The position numbers and the translations under genes were made by a program. The notes under the pieces are model-generated. The model did no database searches. It was not told the DNA's origin and worked only from the letters and a program-made list of their open reading frames with translations. From Micrococcales bacterium (GTDB lineage: Bacteria; Actinomycetota; Actinomycetes; Actinomycetales; Dermatophilaceae): DNA of 7,690 nt. This document shows positions 1 to 5,346 of this stretch, piece by piece. The stretch lies in contig PMJN01000166.1 in assembly GCA_003157445.1 (NCBI GenBank), forward strand, positions 1-7,690. The letters run 5' to 3'. Within the stretch, counting starts at the first letter, position 1; each line of letters begins with the position of its first letter.

Positions 1-24
1 ACATGTCCACATGTCCACATGTCC
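1..24. repeat. 8-bp tandem repeat (ACATGTCC)x3
   Basis: Three perfect consecutive copies of ACATGTCC fill the first 24 bases. The unit contains the palindrome ACATGT. The array touches the window edge, so its full length is unknown and more copies may lie upstream. It ends abruptly at GAATCG. Its role is unknown; it could be slipped-strand microsatellite DNA or a cluster of protein-binding sites. Confidence 0.85.
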
Positions 25-109
25 GAATCGCGGCTTGAGCACATGAGCGGATGTTCGTCAGACCCGACCCCTGAGCGGAAGAATCACGTCACACGCGGCG
101 GAGTGACGC

Positions 110-142
110 ATGTCTTCTGCCCGCGCGGATCGCGGCAGACAT
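110..142. repeat. Imperfect hairpin
   Basis: ATGTCT at 110-115 and AGACAT at 137-142 are inverted. Nested inside, TCTGCC (116-121) pairs with GGCAGA (134-139), with CGCG-rich sequence between. The two pairings compete in part, so the element is an imperfect or alternative stem. No T-run follows on either strand. It could be an RNA structure or a binding site; no function is assigned. Confidence 0.4.
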
Positions 143-165
143 CCGGTAGTTCGGCTGGGCTGCAT

Positions 166-175
166 CTATGCATAG
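166..175. repeat. Perfect 10-bp palindrome CTATGCATAG
   Basis: CTATGCATAG is its own reverse complement. It is flanked by further inverted TGCAT (161-165) and ATGCA (178-182), so the dyad extends to about 161-182 with a one-base offset. It is AT-richer than its surroundings. This is typical of an operator, but no gene on either side clearly starts here. Confidence 0.4.
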
Positions 176-331
176 TTATGCACCTTGGCAACCGTGGAGG
201 GTCTCGCTCATGGCAGGGTCTGTCGGGCCGCCCCCTAAATTGAGGGACCGGCCAACCCCGGCCACCGGGTGTCCGCAAAGGATCCTCCACCGGTGATCGT
301 CACGTTTGACCGAGCGTCGTCGAAACCGTCG

Positions 332-348
332 GCCGTGCCTCGCACGGC
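332..348 (-). terminator. Possible terminator after the last operon gene
   Basis: GCCGTGC at 332-338 and GCACGGC at 342-348 form a perfect 7-bp GC-rich stem with a 3-base loop. It lies about 32 bases past the stop codon of the last membrane-protein gene, where a minus-strand terminator is expected. There is no good U-tract, only a short TTT about 10 bases later. Such tail-less hairpins are often proposed as terminators in high-GC actinobacteria, so the call is tentative. Confidence 0.4.
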
Positions 349-379
349 GTCCGCTCACGGGACACCTCATCAGGGACGG

Positions 380-1189
380 TTATTGGGCGCGGGTGAGCCA
401 CCAGATCCATGCGAGTAGCAACACGGTAAAAGAGGTGAAGCACACGCTGCCGAGCATGGATGAGCTGACCAGTCTCAGGAGCGGGCCGGGTATGCCGTAA
501 CCGGGGTGGGTGCCCTTCGGGTCCAGGGGGGAGGTGACCGGGCCGTCCTGGGACGGTGAGGCGGTCCGTCGCATGATCGCCCAGACACCCCCTCCGATCA
601 GTGCCGCAGACCCCGCTGCCAGAGCCCATCCGGCCGCTATCTGCCCGATCCCCTCGTTGGGGAAGCGGGACGAGAACCCCAGTGGCGCGCCACAGGCCAT
701 GGCGATGATCACCGCGAGCACCGGGTAGGTGGCAGTGAAGCGCGCCACCGGGTCGGCGAACCTGGCCAGCAGCAACCCAGCGAGCACGACGACTAAGACT
801 GCGGCCAGTTGTGCGGTCGTGATCTCGAGCTGACCGCTCTCACGCCAGGCAGTGAAGGCCCGGATCAGGATGAACATGCCCAGGATCTGTAGACCGGCCG
901 GTGACAGCGAACGCAGCATGGCTCGTGGGGAGGTGTCGGTGTGGATCGGCAACTGCAGGCTGCGGGCGTAGTCCACGGGGTCCCCGAACGCCTGCGGCGC
1001 ACTCTCCTTGCTCTCAAGGCAATGGGAGCTGACCTCACCGAGGGCGTCACCGATGCGGACACCTGCGACACCAAGGACACGTAGCTCGATCGCGAACTCT
1101 TCCGCCCAGCCCGGGTCCACGTGAGGGCCAAAGCCAAGGGCGACCCGGTGTCGTCTGGTCAGTCTCTGGCCCTCAGTACTTGATCTCAT
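380..1189 (-). CDS. HAAS-like domain membrane protein, paralog C (5 TM)
   Basis: This 269-residue protein is the last gene of the operon and the most diverged of three tandem paralogs. Residues about 21-85 form a soluble helical domain with the shared pattern GPHVD..WAEEF..ELRVLGV.G.RIG.AL.EV.SHC.ES....AFG.P..YARSL. This resembles the HAAS alpha-helical signalling domain that often accompanies PadR regulators. Hydrophobic segments lie at about 99-115, 126-144, 155-173, 182-206 and 244-265. Between helices 4 and 5 is the motif DGPVTSP (215-221), conserved in the paralogs. The ATG at 1189 is supported by alignment to both paralogs and by a weak GGAAG eight bases upstream. A 73-base gap separates it from the preceding gene, unlike the overlaps elsewhere, so it may be less tightly coupled. 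Family assignment is by pattern; the molecular role is unknown. Confidence 0.8.
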   Translation of the reverse strand: MRSSTEGQRLTRRHRVALGFGPHVDPGWAEEFAIELRVLGVAGVRIGDALGEVSSHCLESKESAPQAFGDPVDYARSLQLPIHTDTSPRAMLRSLSPAGLQILGMFILIRAFTAWRESGQLEITTAQLAAVLVVVLAGLLLARFADPVARFTATYPVLAVIIAMACGAPLGFSSRFPNEGIGQIAAGWALAAGSAALIGGGVWAIMRRTASPSQDGPVTSPLDPKGTHPGYGIPGPLLRLVSSSMLGSVCFTSFTVLLLAWIWWLTRAQ

Positions 1190-1262
1190 GAAGCAGTCTT
1201 CCTGGTCGTTGGGACTTGCGGGTTGACCACGGCGAAACGGCGGGCGGTGATGATGACCGCTC

Positions 1263-2069
1263 TCACTTCGGGCTGATCAGGTAAAGCACGAAGGTCATCG
1301 CGAGCAAGAACACGGTCCCGACCGGGATCATCGCCATCAGGGCCAGGGCGCCGGAGTGTGACTGCAAAAGTCCTGTCAGTCGGCCTGACTCGTTGATGCC
1401 GATGGATGAGTCGCTTTTCCCGAAGGGAGAAGTGATGAGGTCGTCGGGTGAAGGCATGGTGAATGCCCACCCCAATCCCGCTGCCAGCACGGCCGCACCG
1501 GTGGCCAGCACCCAGCCGGCCGGCACATGCCAGATCACTTCGTCCATGAGCATCAGTGCGGCCACGCTGGTTGCGGTGCCTGCCATGACGAAGAGGCTGA
1601 GGGCGGCCCATGCGCGGATAGGGGCGCGATTCGCCCTGCGCCTTACCGGGTCGAGGAATCGGACGGCCACGACGATGCCCAGGAAACAGGTCGCGATGTT
1701 TATGAGGTGCCCGGCAGTGATGCCCAGCGGGCGCCCTGGTAGCCAGACCTCGAAGCCCCAGTTCAGCAAGAACATCCCCACGATCTGCACCATGATCGGT
1801 CTCACCGAATGCAGCAGTGCCCCCGGGGAAACGTCCTCAACGACGCGCAGACCGAGGTTGCGGGCATACTCGGCAGCCCCTCCGAAAGCCTCCTGTGCGC
1901 CTTCACCGCTCTCGGCGCAGTGGGACTCGACCTCGCTCAGGGCCGCACCGATGTGCGAACCGCGCACCCCCAGCAGACGCAGCTCCAGGATGAAGGTCTC
2001 GGCCCAGGCGGCGTCCATGTGCGGGGCCAGACTGCGCTCGATGTGAAACTGATCGATGGCACGGTTCAC
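1263..2069 (-). CDS. HAAS-like domain membrane protein, paralog B (5 TM)
   Basis: This 268-residue protein is the middle one of three tandem paralogs. The N-terminal soluble domain (about 15-75) carries APHMD..WAETF.LELRLLGVRG..IGAALSEVESHCAESG....AFG...EYARNL, close to paralog A. Hydrophobic helices lie at about 93-110, 118-138, 152-175, 183-205 and 240-264. The DDLITSP motif (209-215) sits in the loop before the last helix, and a basic residue ends the protein. The start is GTG at 2069, overlapping the TGA of the preceding gene (GTGA, 2066-2069), which argues for translational coupling and settles the start. The likely role is membrane sensing or a partner of the ABC ATPase upstream; this is inferred from the operon only. 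No catalytic motif is visible. Confidence 0.82.
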   Translation of the reverse strand: MNRAIDQFHIERSLAPHMDAAWAETFILELRLLGVRGSHIGAALSEVESHCAESGEGAQEAFGGAAEYARNLGLRVVEDVSPGALLHSVRPIMVQIVGMFLLNWGFEVWLPGRPLGITAGHLINIATCFLGIVVAVRFLDPVRRRANRAPIRAWAALSLFVMAGTATSVAALMLMDEVIWHVPAGWVLATGAAVLAAGLGWAFTMPSPDDLITSPFGKSDSSIGINESGRLTGLLQSHSGALALMAMIPVGTVFLLAMTFVLYLISPK

Positions 2070-2770
2070 GGTGCCCTCATCTCATGGTCGAAGGGCGAGG
2101 TGATCGGATCATCGACTGAGCCCGGGGGCCTTCGGCGCACGACCGCCCAGAGGATGCCGCCCGACACTTCCGCAGCCCCGGCGACAACACCCCATACGCC
2201 AGATGTGCGCCAGAGAACCTGATCCAGAAACCTGAGCGCGAGCAGGCACGTCGCGGTGCCGGCCAAGTACAGCAAGGCCACGGCGATCACGGGGAAGAGT
2301 CTTCGATGGATGACGGCCAGTCGATGAACCGAAACGGCACACCTGACCAGCGCCATCACCGCGAGAAGGAAGGCTGCAGCGATCACAAGGTGCCCGGTGG
2401 TGACCTCGAGCCGCTGATCGCGCAGCCACTCCACCAGGCTCCAGACCACGAGGAACATCCCCAGGACCTGCACACTGACCGGTACCAGGAAACGCAGCAC
2501 CGCTCGCGGGCTATGGTCGCCGTCAACGGGCAACCGCAGACTGCGGGCATATTCGACGGGCGTCCCGAAAGCTAGCTGAGCGCTCTGTCCGCTTTCGTTG
2601 CAATGAGACTCAACTTCGCTGAGGGCCGCTCCGATACGGGCACCATCCACGCCGAGCAGACGCAGCTCCAGGCAGAAGCTCTGCGCCCAGACCTCGTCCA
2701 CATGGGGGGCCAGCGTTCGCTCCATGGCGAACCGCCCGGTGGCCTTTAGCCCCGCACCGGTCACGCTCAT
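2066..2770 (-). CDS. HAAS-like domain membrane protein, paralog A, lacking the last helix (4 TM)
   Basis: This 234-residue protein is the first of the three paralogs and follows the PadR gene directly. Residues about 19-80 hold the shared helical domain (ERTLAPHVDEVWAQ, LELRLLGVDGARIGAALSE, VESHCNESG, AFGTPVEYARSL). Four hydrophobic segments lie at about 97-115, 125-146, 158-181 and 190-211. It stops just after the shared DDPITSP motif (220-226), so the linker and fifth helix found in both paralogs are absent. Because its stop overlaps the next start, this is a settled gene end rather than an obvious break. The ATG at 2770 overlaps the PadR stop as ATGA (2767-2770). PadR next to a HAAS-type membrane protein is a known pairing; here it is expanded into a tandem family. 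Confidence 0.82.
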   Translation of the reverse strand: MSVTGAGLKATGRFAMERTLAPHVDEVWAQSFCLELRLLGVDGARIGAALSEVESHCNESGQSAQLAFGTPVEYARSLRLPVDGDHSPRAVLRFLVPVSVQVLGMFLVVWSLVEWLRDQRLEVTTGHLVIAAAFLLAVMALVRCAVSVHRLAVIHRRLFPVIAVALLYLAGTATCLLALRFLDQVLWRTSGVWGVVAGAAEVSGGILWAVVRRRPPGSVDDPITSPFDHEMRAP

Positions 2771-3153
2771 GACTCAACCCCCGACGTGTCCTGGACTGGT
2801 TTGTCTTCAGCCACGTCGTGGCCACCCGAGATGATGCTGGCGGTCACCCTGGTGAAGCGAGACCACTGGTCAGCGGTGTTCTGCAGCTCTTGGTGGCCAG
2901 CGTCGGTCAGCAGGTAATACTTCCGGCCTGGGCCACCGTCCCCGGCCCGCCATTCGGCCTCGACAAGCCCGGCGGCCTCCAACCGGTTCAGCAGGGGATA
3001 GAGCGTGCCGCCCTTGACCACACCGAGGCCGCCGTCGGCAAGCCGGGACGCGATGGCGTATCCGTACGTCGTCCCGTCCTCGAGCACCCGCAGGACACAC
3101 ACTTCCAAGACCCCGCGAAGCCACTCACTTGGCCAGGGCTGGTCGGAGGGCAT
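2767..3153 (-). CDS. PadR-family transcriptional regulator
   Basis: This 128-residue winged-helix protein is typical in length for short (PadR-s1-type) members. Residues about 10-85 contain the family pattern: WLRGVLEVCVLRVL, then DGTTYGYAIASRLA, the recognition-helix region GVVKGGTLYPLLNRLEAAGLVEA, and the wing ending in GGPGRKYYLLTDAG. A short C-terminal helix (about 86-110) should mediate dimerisation. I start it at the ATG at 3153 because the family begins just before this point. A TTG at 3171 would add six residues. Neither start has a clear Shine-Dalgarno, so a short-leader or leaderless transcript is likely. A perfect inverted repeat lies immediately upstream, fitting autorepression. 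Its stop overlaps the first HAAS-like gene by four bases, suggesting it controls, or is tuned by, those membrane proteins. Confidence 0.93.
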   Translation of the reverse strand: MPSDQPWPSEWLRGVLEVCVLRVLEDGTTYGYAIASRLADGGLGVVKGGTLYPLLNRLEAAGLVEAEWRAGDGGPGRKYYLLTDAGHQELQNTADQWSRFTRVTASIISGGHDVAEDKPVQDTSGVES

Positions 3154-3178
3154 GGCTAGACAGTAGCGCAATCTAGCC
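3154..3178. promoter_or_regulatory. Inverted repeat at the PadR start, candidate operator
   Basis: GGCTAGA (3154-3160) and TCTAGCC (3172-3178) are perfect 7-base inverted arms around an 11-base spacer. The repeat abuts the PadR ATG and covers the candidate -10, so a bound dimer would block transcription or initiation. Autorepression is common for PadR proteins. The arms differ from the ATGT/ACAT half-sites of well-studied members, so assignment to this PadR is inferred from position. Confidence 0.6.
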
Positions 3179-3199
3179 AGTTAGCCCACCTACTCACAA
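3170..3199 (-). promoter_or_regulatory. Candidate internal promoter for padR
   Basis: On the minus strand TTGTGA (3194-3199, overlapping the ABC ATPase stop codon) and TAGATT (3170-3175) are separated by 18 bases, each matching four of six consensus positions. Transcription would start near 3162, giving a leader of only about 10 bases before the ATG at 3153. This fits the lack of a ribosome-binding site and the operator overlapping the -10. Confidence 0.4.
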
Positions 3200-3979
3200 G
3201 ATCGCAGTCCCGGCCCCGCCAACCCATCCGTCCCGCGTAACCTGTGCCAGGGGCTCTCCATAGGGGGGATCCTCCACCGGGACGGATGTCATCGGTTTCG
3301 CGCCGGGCCACTGAGTGCCGATGGACGTGATCAATGCGTCCACGGTGCCCAGCGCAACGATTTTGCCGTGGTCCATGATGGCCACGCGATCGCACAGGCG
3401 TTCGGCCTCGTCCATGAAGTGGGTGGTGAGGAAGACGGTCTTGCCCTCTCCGCGGATATCCCGGATGACGTCCCACATGGCTAGACGTGCCTGCGGGTCC
3501 AGGCCGGTGGTCAACTCATCTAGAAAGACCAGGTCGGGATCGTTGATCAGCGCGAGGCCGATGAAGGCGCGCTGGCGCTGGCCACCCGAGAGCTTCGCGA
3601 CGTAGGAGTCGGCCTTCTCGGTAAGGTCCATCCGGTCCAGCAGCACTCTCGTGTCAACGGGGCGGGGGTAGAAGGATGCGAACAAGTCGAACGCCTCACG
3701 AACCTTGATCCGTGGGGATAGCGAGGATGCCTGGAGTTGTGTGCCGATGCGTTCCTTCAGCGTCGCCGAAGCGTTCGCCGGGTCGTGTCCTAGGACCTCG
3801 ATGCGACCGGAGTCATGGTGGCGCAGGCCCTCGATGCACTCCATGAGAGTTGTCTTGCCTGCGCCGTTGGGGCCGATCATCCCGAAGATCTCACCCTCGT
3901 GGATCTCGAAGGTGACGCCGTCGACGGCGCTAACGTCCTGGTACTGCTTGGCCACGTCCTGGCAGATGACCGCGCTCAT
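3194..3979 (-). CDS. ABC transporter ATP-binding protein (DrrA/CcmA-like ABC-2 type)
   Basis: This 261-residue cytoplasmic ATPase should drive a membrane exporter by ATP hydrolysis. All nucleotide-binding elements are intact: Walker A GPNGAGKT (36-43), Q-loop near Q81-Q83, signature LSGGQRQR (130-137), Walker B DLVFLDE with the catalytic glutamate E155, D-loop GLD (159-161) and switch histidine H187 in TTHFMDE. Family members usually run to about 300 residues with a regulatory C-terminal domain. Here the sequence departs from the family after LGTVDALITSIG (about 221) into a Gly/Pro-rich tail of about 40 residues, so the C-terminal domain is short or replaced. The ATG overlaps the AbrB stop (ATGA, 3976-3979). 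No ABC-2 permease is recognisable in this window, which is unusual. The tandem membrane proteins downstream are the obvious candidate partners, by inference. Confidence 0.93.
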   Translation of the reverse strand: MSAVICQDVAKQYQDVSAVDGVTFEIHEGEIFGMIGPNGAGKTTLMECIEGLRHHDSGRIEVLGHDPANASATLKERIGTQLQASSLSPRIKVREAFDLFASFYPRPVDTRVLLDRMDLTEKADSYVAKLSGGQRQRAFIGLALINDPDLVFLDELTTGLDPQARLAMWDVIRDIRGEGKTVFLTTHFMDEAERLCDRVAIMDHGKIVALGTVDALITSIGTQWPGAKPMTSVPVEDPPYGEPLAQVTRDGWVGGAGTAIL

Positions 3980-4248
3980 GTCTCGTCCTTGGGGGTGGTG
4001 CGGTTGACCCTCGGGCCGAGTTCCTGGGCCATCAGGGGGTTCGCGGCGAACAGCTTCCCCATGGCATCGAACGTGATGAACGCCAGCCCTTGGCCGGGGT
4101 CGCCCAAGACGAGCAGTTTGTCGCCCGCGTTGAGATTGAAGTCGCGCCGCGCGGCCGCCGGGATGACGATCTGCCCTCGTTCGCTGATGGTCACTGCGCC
4201 GTAGAAGGCGCGGCCCTCCGGCCCGTAGTGAGTCTCATCGGTGACCAT
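3976..4248 (-). CDS. AbrB/MazE/SpoVT-type DNA-binding protein
   Basis: This 90-residue protein is the first gene of the operon. Residues about 17-50 match the swapped-hairpin AbrB fold: AVTISERGQIVIPAAARRDFNLNAGDKLLVLGD, in which the G-Q-IVIP-A-AR core and the PGDKLLVL-like strand are diagnostic. The family binds DNA as dimers, either as a transition-state or local regulator or as an antitoxin. There is no toxin gene next to it, and its frame couples to the ABC ATPase by a 4-base overlap, so a local transcriptional role is more likely. An AbrB-like gene ahead of an ABC ATPase is a recurring arrangement in Gram-positive bacteria. The ATG at 4248 has AGGAG (4254-4258) five bases upstream. Confidence 0.9.
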   Translation of the reverse strand: MVTDETHYGPEGRAFYGAVTISERGQIVIPAAARRDFNLNAGDKLLVLGDPGQGLAFITFDAMGKLFAANPLMAQELGPRVNRTTPKDET

Positions 4249-4277
4249 CGCCGCTCCTCAGATGACACAATCTGACT

Positions 4278-4298
4278 TGTATAACATGTAAATCATAC
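4278..4298 (-). promoter_or_regulatory. Candidate operon promoter with dyad (AbrB autoregulation)
   Basis: This is a conspicuous AT-rich island in GC-rich DNA. On the minus strand TATACA (4278-4283) preceded by TG one base away reads as an extended -10; no good -35 is visible at the usual distance. The start would be near 4271, with a leader of about 23 bases carrying AGGAG. GTAT (4279-4282) and ATAC (4295-4298) form a spaced dyad around the palindrome ACATGT (4284-4289), a plausible site for the encoded AbrB dimer. Confidence 0.5.
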
Positions 4299-4434
4299 CA
4301 AATATGTGCGAGAACTGTCAGCGTATGACTGCGCAGAGCACTGGGCTTCTGGCTGGGGCGCACCGGTGAGCGATCGTCCTGCGGGACCGCCCGCTGCCGA
4401 TGGGACGCGAACGCAGCGCTGACATGATGAGCGT

Positions 4435-4923
4435 GTGACTCCCGACGCCAACCTGCACCGAGCAGCGGCCGTCGCCGCCGGGTTCGCCTTCGCCTCCGCA
4501 GCGACGACCGCCTACTGGACGCTGGGCGGGACAGCGCTGCTCGATACGGTGGGCGGCTATGCAGAGGAGTTCGCCCGCATGCGAGGCCCGCTCCCAGTGC
4601 TGATTGGACTCCTCATTGTCGCGGTCAAGGTCATGGGTGGACTGGTTGCGCTTGGGCTCGCCCACCTGAGGCTCGGCCGCAAGCTTCACCGACCGCTTCT
4701 TCTCGCCGGTGGGCTGGGAAGTGGATTGCTCATAACCTATGGCGGATTGCTCGTCGCAGTGGGCGCCCTTGTGCTCACGGGCATCCTTCAGCCAGATGGT
4801 CCCGTCGATCGCCGGGCGCTCACATGGCACGTTCTCGTTTGGGACCTCTGGTTCCTGCTTTGGGGCCTTGCTCTCGCAGCGACGACTTGGCGGTCGACCA
4901 GGTCCGCTCGGTTGGTCGCCTGA
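4435..4923 (+). CDS. DUF3995-type four-helix membrane protein
   Basis: This 162-residue integral membrane protein has four hydrophobic segments at about 9-30, 53-77, 87-117 and 131-150. The overall pattern is that of DUF3995 proteins: small residues in helix 1 followed by YWTLGG, a GPLPVLIGLL... helix, and an aromatic-rich last helix with LVWDLWFLLWG. No function is established for the family. The start is GTG at 4435; two in-frame-incompatible ATGs just before it (4424, 4427) run into a stop after a few codons. No clear Shine-Dalgarno is present. The gene is divergent from the six-gene operon and has its own strand orientation, so it is probably separately transcribed, with a promoter somewhere in the 186-base spacer. 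Confidence 0.78.
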   Translation: MTPDANLHRAAAVAAGFAFASAATTAYWTLGGTALLDTVGGYAEEFARMRGPLPVLIGLLIVAVKVMGGLVALGLAHLRLGRKLHRPLLLAGGLGSGLLITYGGLLVAVGALVLTGILQPDGPVDRRALTWHVLVWDLWFLLWGLALAATTWRSTRSARLVA

Positions 4924-4975
4924 CCGCGAGGCTTGCCTTGGCCACCACCGGCATTCTCTCCGTTTGACGATCCCC

Positions 4976-5169
4976 GACCGGCACCACGAGGACTTGTTCG
5001 TTGGCGTCCGGTCGAAGGGTTTTGAGCGTCAGTCAGCGTTCTTGATTTCGGACTCTGAGGGCGGGACTTGACCGGGCAATACTCGATCTGTGTGAACGGA
5101 AACTGGCGGATCACATTCCGGTTCATCGAATCGGATGCCGAACTGGTCGACTATCAGGATTACCACTGA
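4976..5169 (+). pseudogene. Decayed HigB-type (RelE/HigB) toxin gene remnant
   Basis: From 5059 to the TGA at 5167-5169, the plus strand encodes a recognisable HigB C-terminus: LTGQYSICVNGNWRITFRF followed by DAELVDYQDYH. The VNGNWR.TFRF and DAELVDY.DYH motifs are diagnostic of this ribosome-dependent mRNA interferase family. A stop (5056-5058) lies in the same frame just upstream, and there is no start. In a different frame, about 4976-5040 encodes DRHHEDLFVGVRSKGF, which resembles the HigB N-terminal region (HKGLEDLF..GRSKG). The two parts together are about 70 bases shorter than a full gene of about 280 bases, so I read this as internal deletion plus frameshift. The toxin should be inactive. 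The C-terminal part is the certain one; the N-terminal match is moderate. Confidence 0.75.
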
Positions 5170-5187
5170 GCAGGAACGCGAGGACCT

Positions 5188-5247
5188 GCTAGCCGAGATC
5201 GGCCTCAGCTGCAGGATCTCGCCGGGATGGACGGGGTTCTTCATCAT
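5188..5247 (-). pseudogene. HigA-type antitoxin N-terminal fragment, inverted relative to the HigB remnant
   Basis: The minus strand from ATG at 5247 reads MMKNPVHPGEIL, the near-invariant opening of HigA/XRE-type antitoxins, behind a strong AAGGAGAGG ribosome-binding site. After about 14 residues the helix-turn-helix sequence expected (LGLS..E.A..LGV) is gone, and the frame runs through the antisense of the HigB remnant to a stop at 5029. So only the 5' end of the antitoxin gene survives. Normally higA follows higB on the same strand; here the two remnants face each other, which needs an inversion or two independent loci. A short peptide could still be translated, but it has no DNA-binding domain. 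Confidence 0.65.
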
Positions 5248-5292
5248 GGGCCTCTCCTTGCCTGCATGGCGAGCCATGCGCGTGCTGTTCCC

Positions 5293-5332
5293 AAAGCTAT
5301 CCCCGTCCTGCCTGCAGGATGGGGATAGCTTT
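5293..5332 (-). terminator. Strong hairpin, probable terminator of the MerR gene
   Basis: The 18-base arms at 5293-5310 and 5315-5332 pair at 17 positions plus one G-T wobble in RNA, with a 4-base loop. The arm reads AAAGCTATCCCCGTCCTG. It begins 14 bases past the MerR stop codon, where a terminator is expected. There is an AAAG/CTTT base at the stem foot but no long U-tract. It may work in both directions and separate the MerR gene from the toxin-antitoxin scar. Confidence 0.65.
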
Positions 5333-5346
5333 GCGTGGGGCCGCAG

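Larger units (their letters stand above)
25..379. other. Non-coding stretch downstream of the six-gene operon
   Basis: No reading frame here has convincing protein features; the short frames on both strands look like composition artefacts. Visible structure includes an imperfect hairpin at about 110-142 (ATGTCT...AGACAT outer arms, with TCTGCC/GGCAGA inside), a perfect 10-bp palindrome CTATGCATAG at 166-175 and the hairpin at 332-348. A run CCCCCTAAATTGAGGG near 232-247 resembles an insertion-sequence edge, but I could not find a matching partner end. Confidence 0.6.

Noticed and set aside
232..247. CCCCCTAAATTGAGGG as an insertion-sequence end
   Set aside because: It resembles some insertion-sequence edges but no second inverted end, transposase fragment or target duplication was found, so it is not called.
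280..293. GGATCCTCCACCGG shared with 3267-3280
   Set aside because: A 14-base match between GC-rich regions of this length is not strong evidence of a repeat; the flanks do not match.
1393..2046. Long open frame on the plus strand opposite membrane paralog B
   Set aside because: It is antisense to a gene with clear family conservation and hydrophobic helices; its composition (Ala, Arg, Ser, Thr, Pro) is the usual artefact of GC-rich DNA.
3169..3171. TTG as an upstream start for the PadR gene
   Set aside because: It lies inside the candidate operator and has no ribosome-binding site, and the family starts near the ATG at 3153. The choice is not proven.
4318..4830. Minus-strand open frame of 170 codons overlapping the DUF3995 gene
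   Set aside because: Low-complexity charged composition, no motif, and antisense to a convincing four-helix membrane protein.
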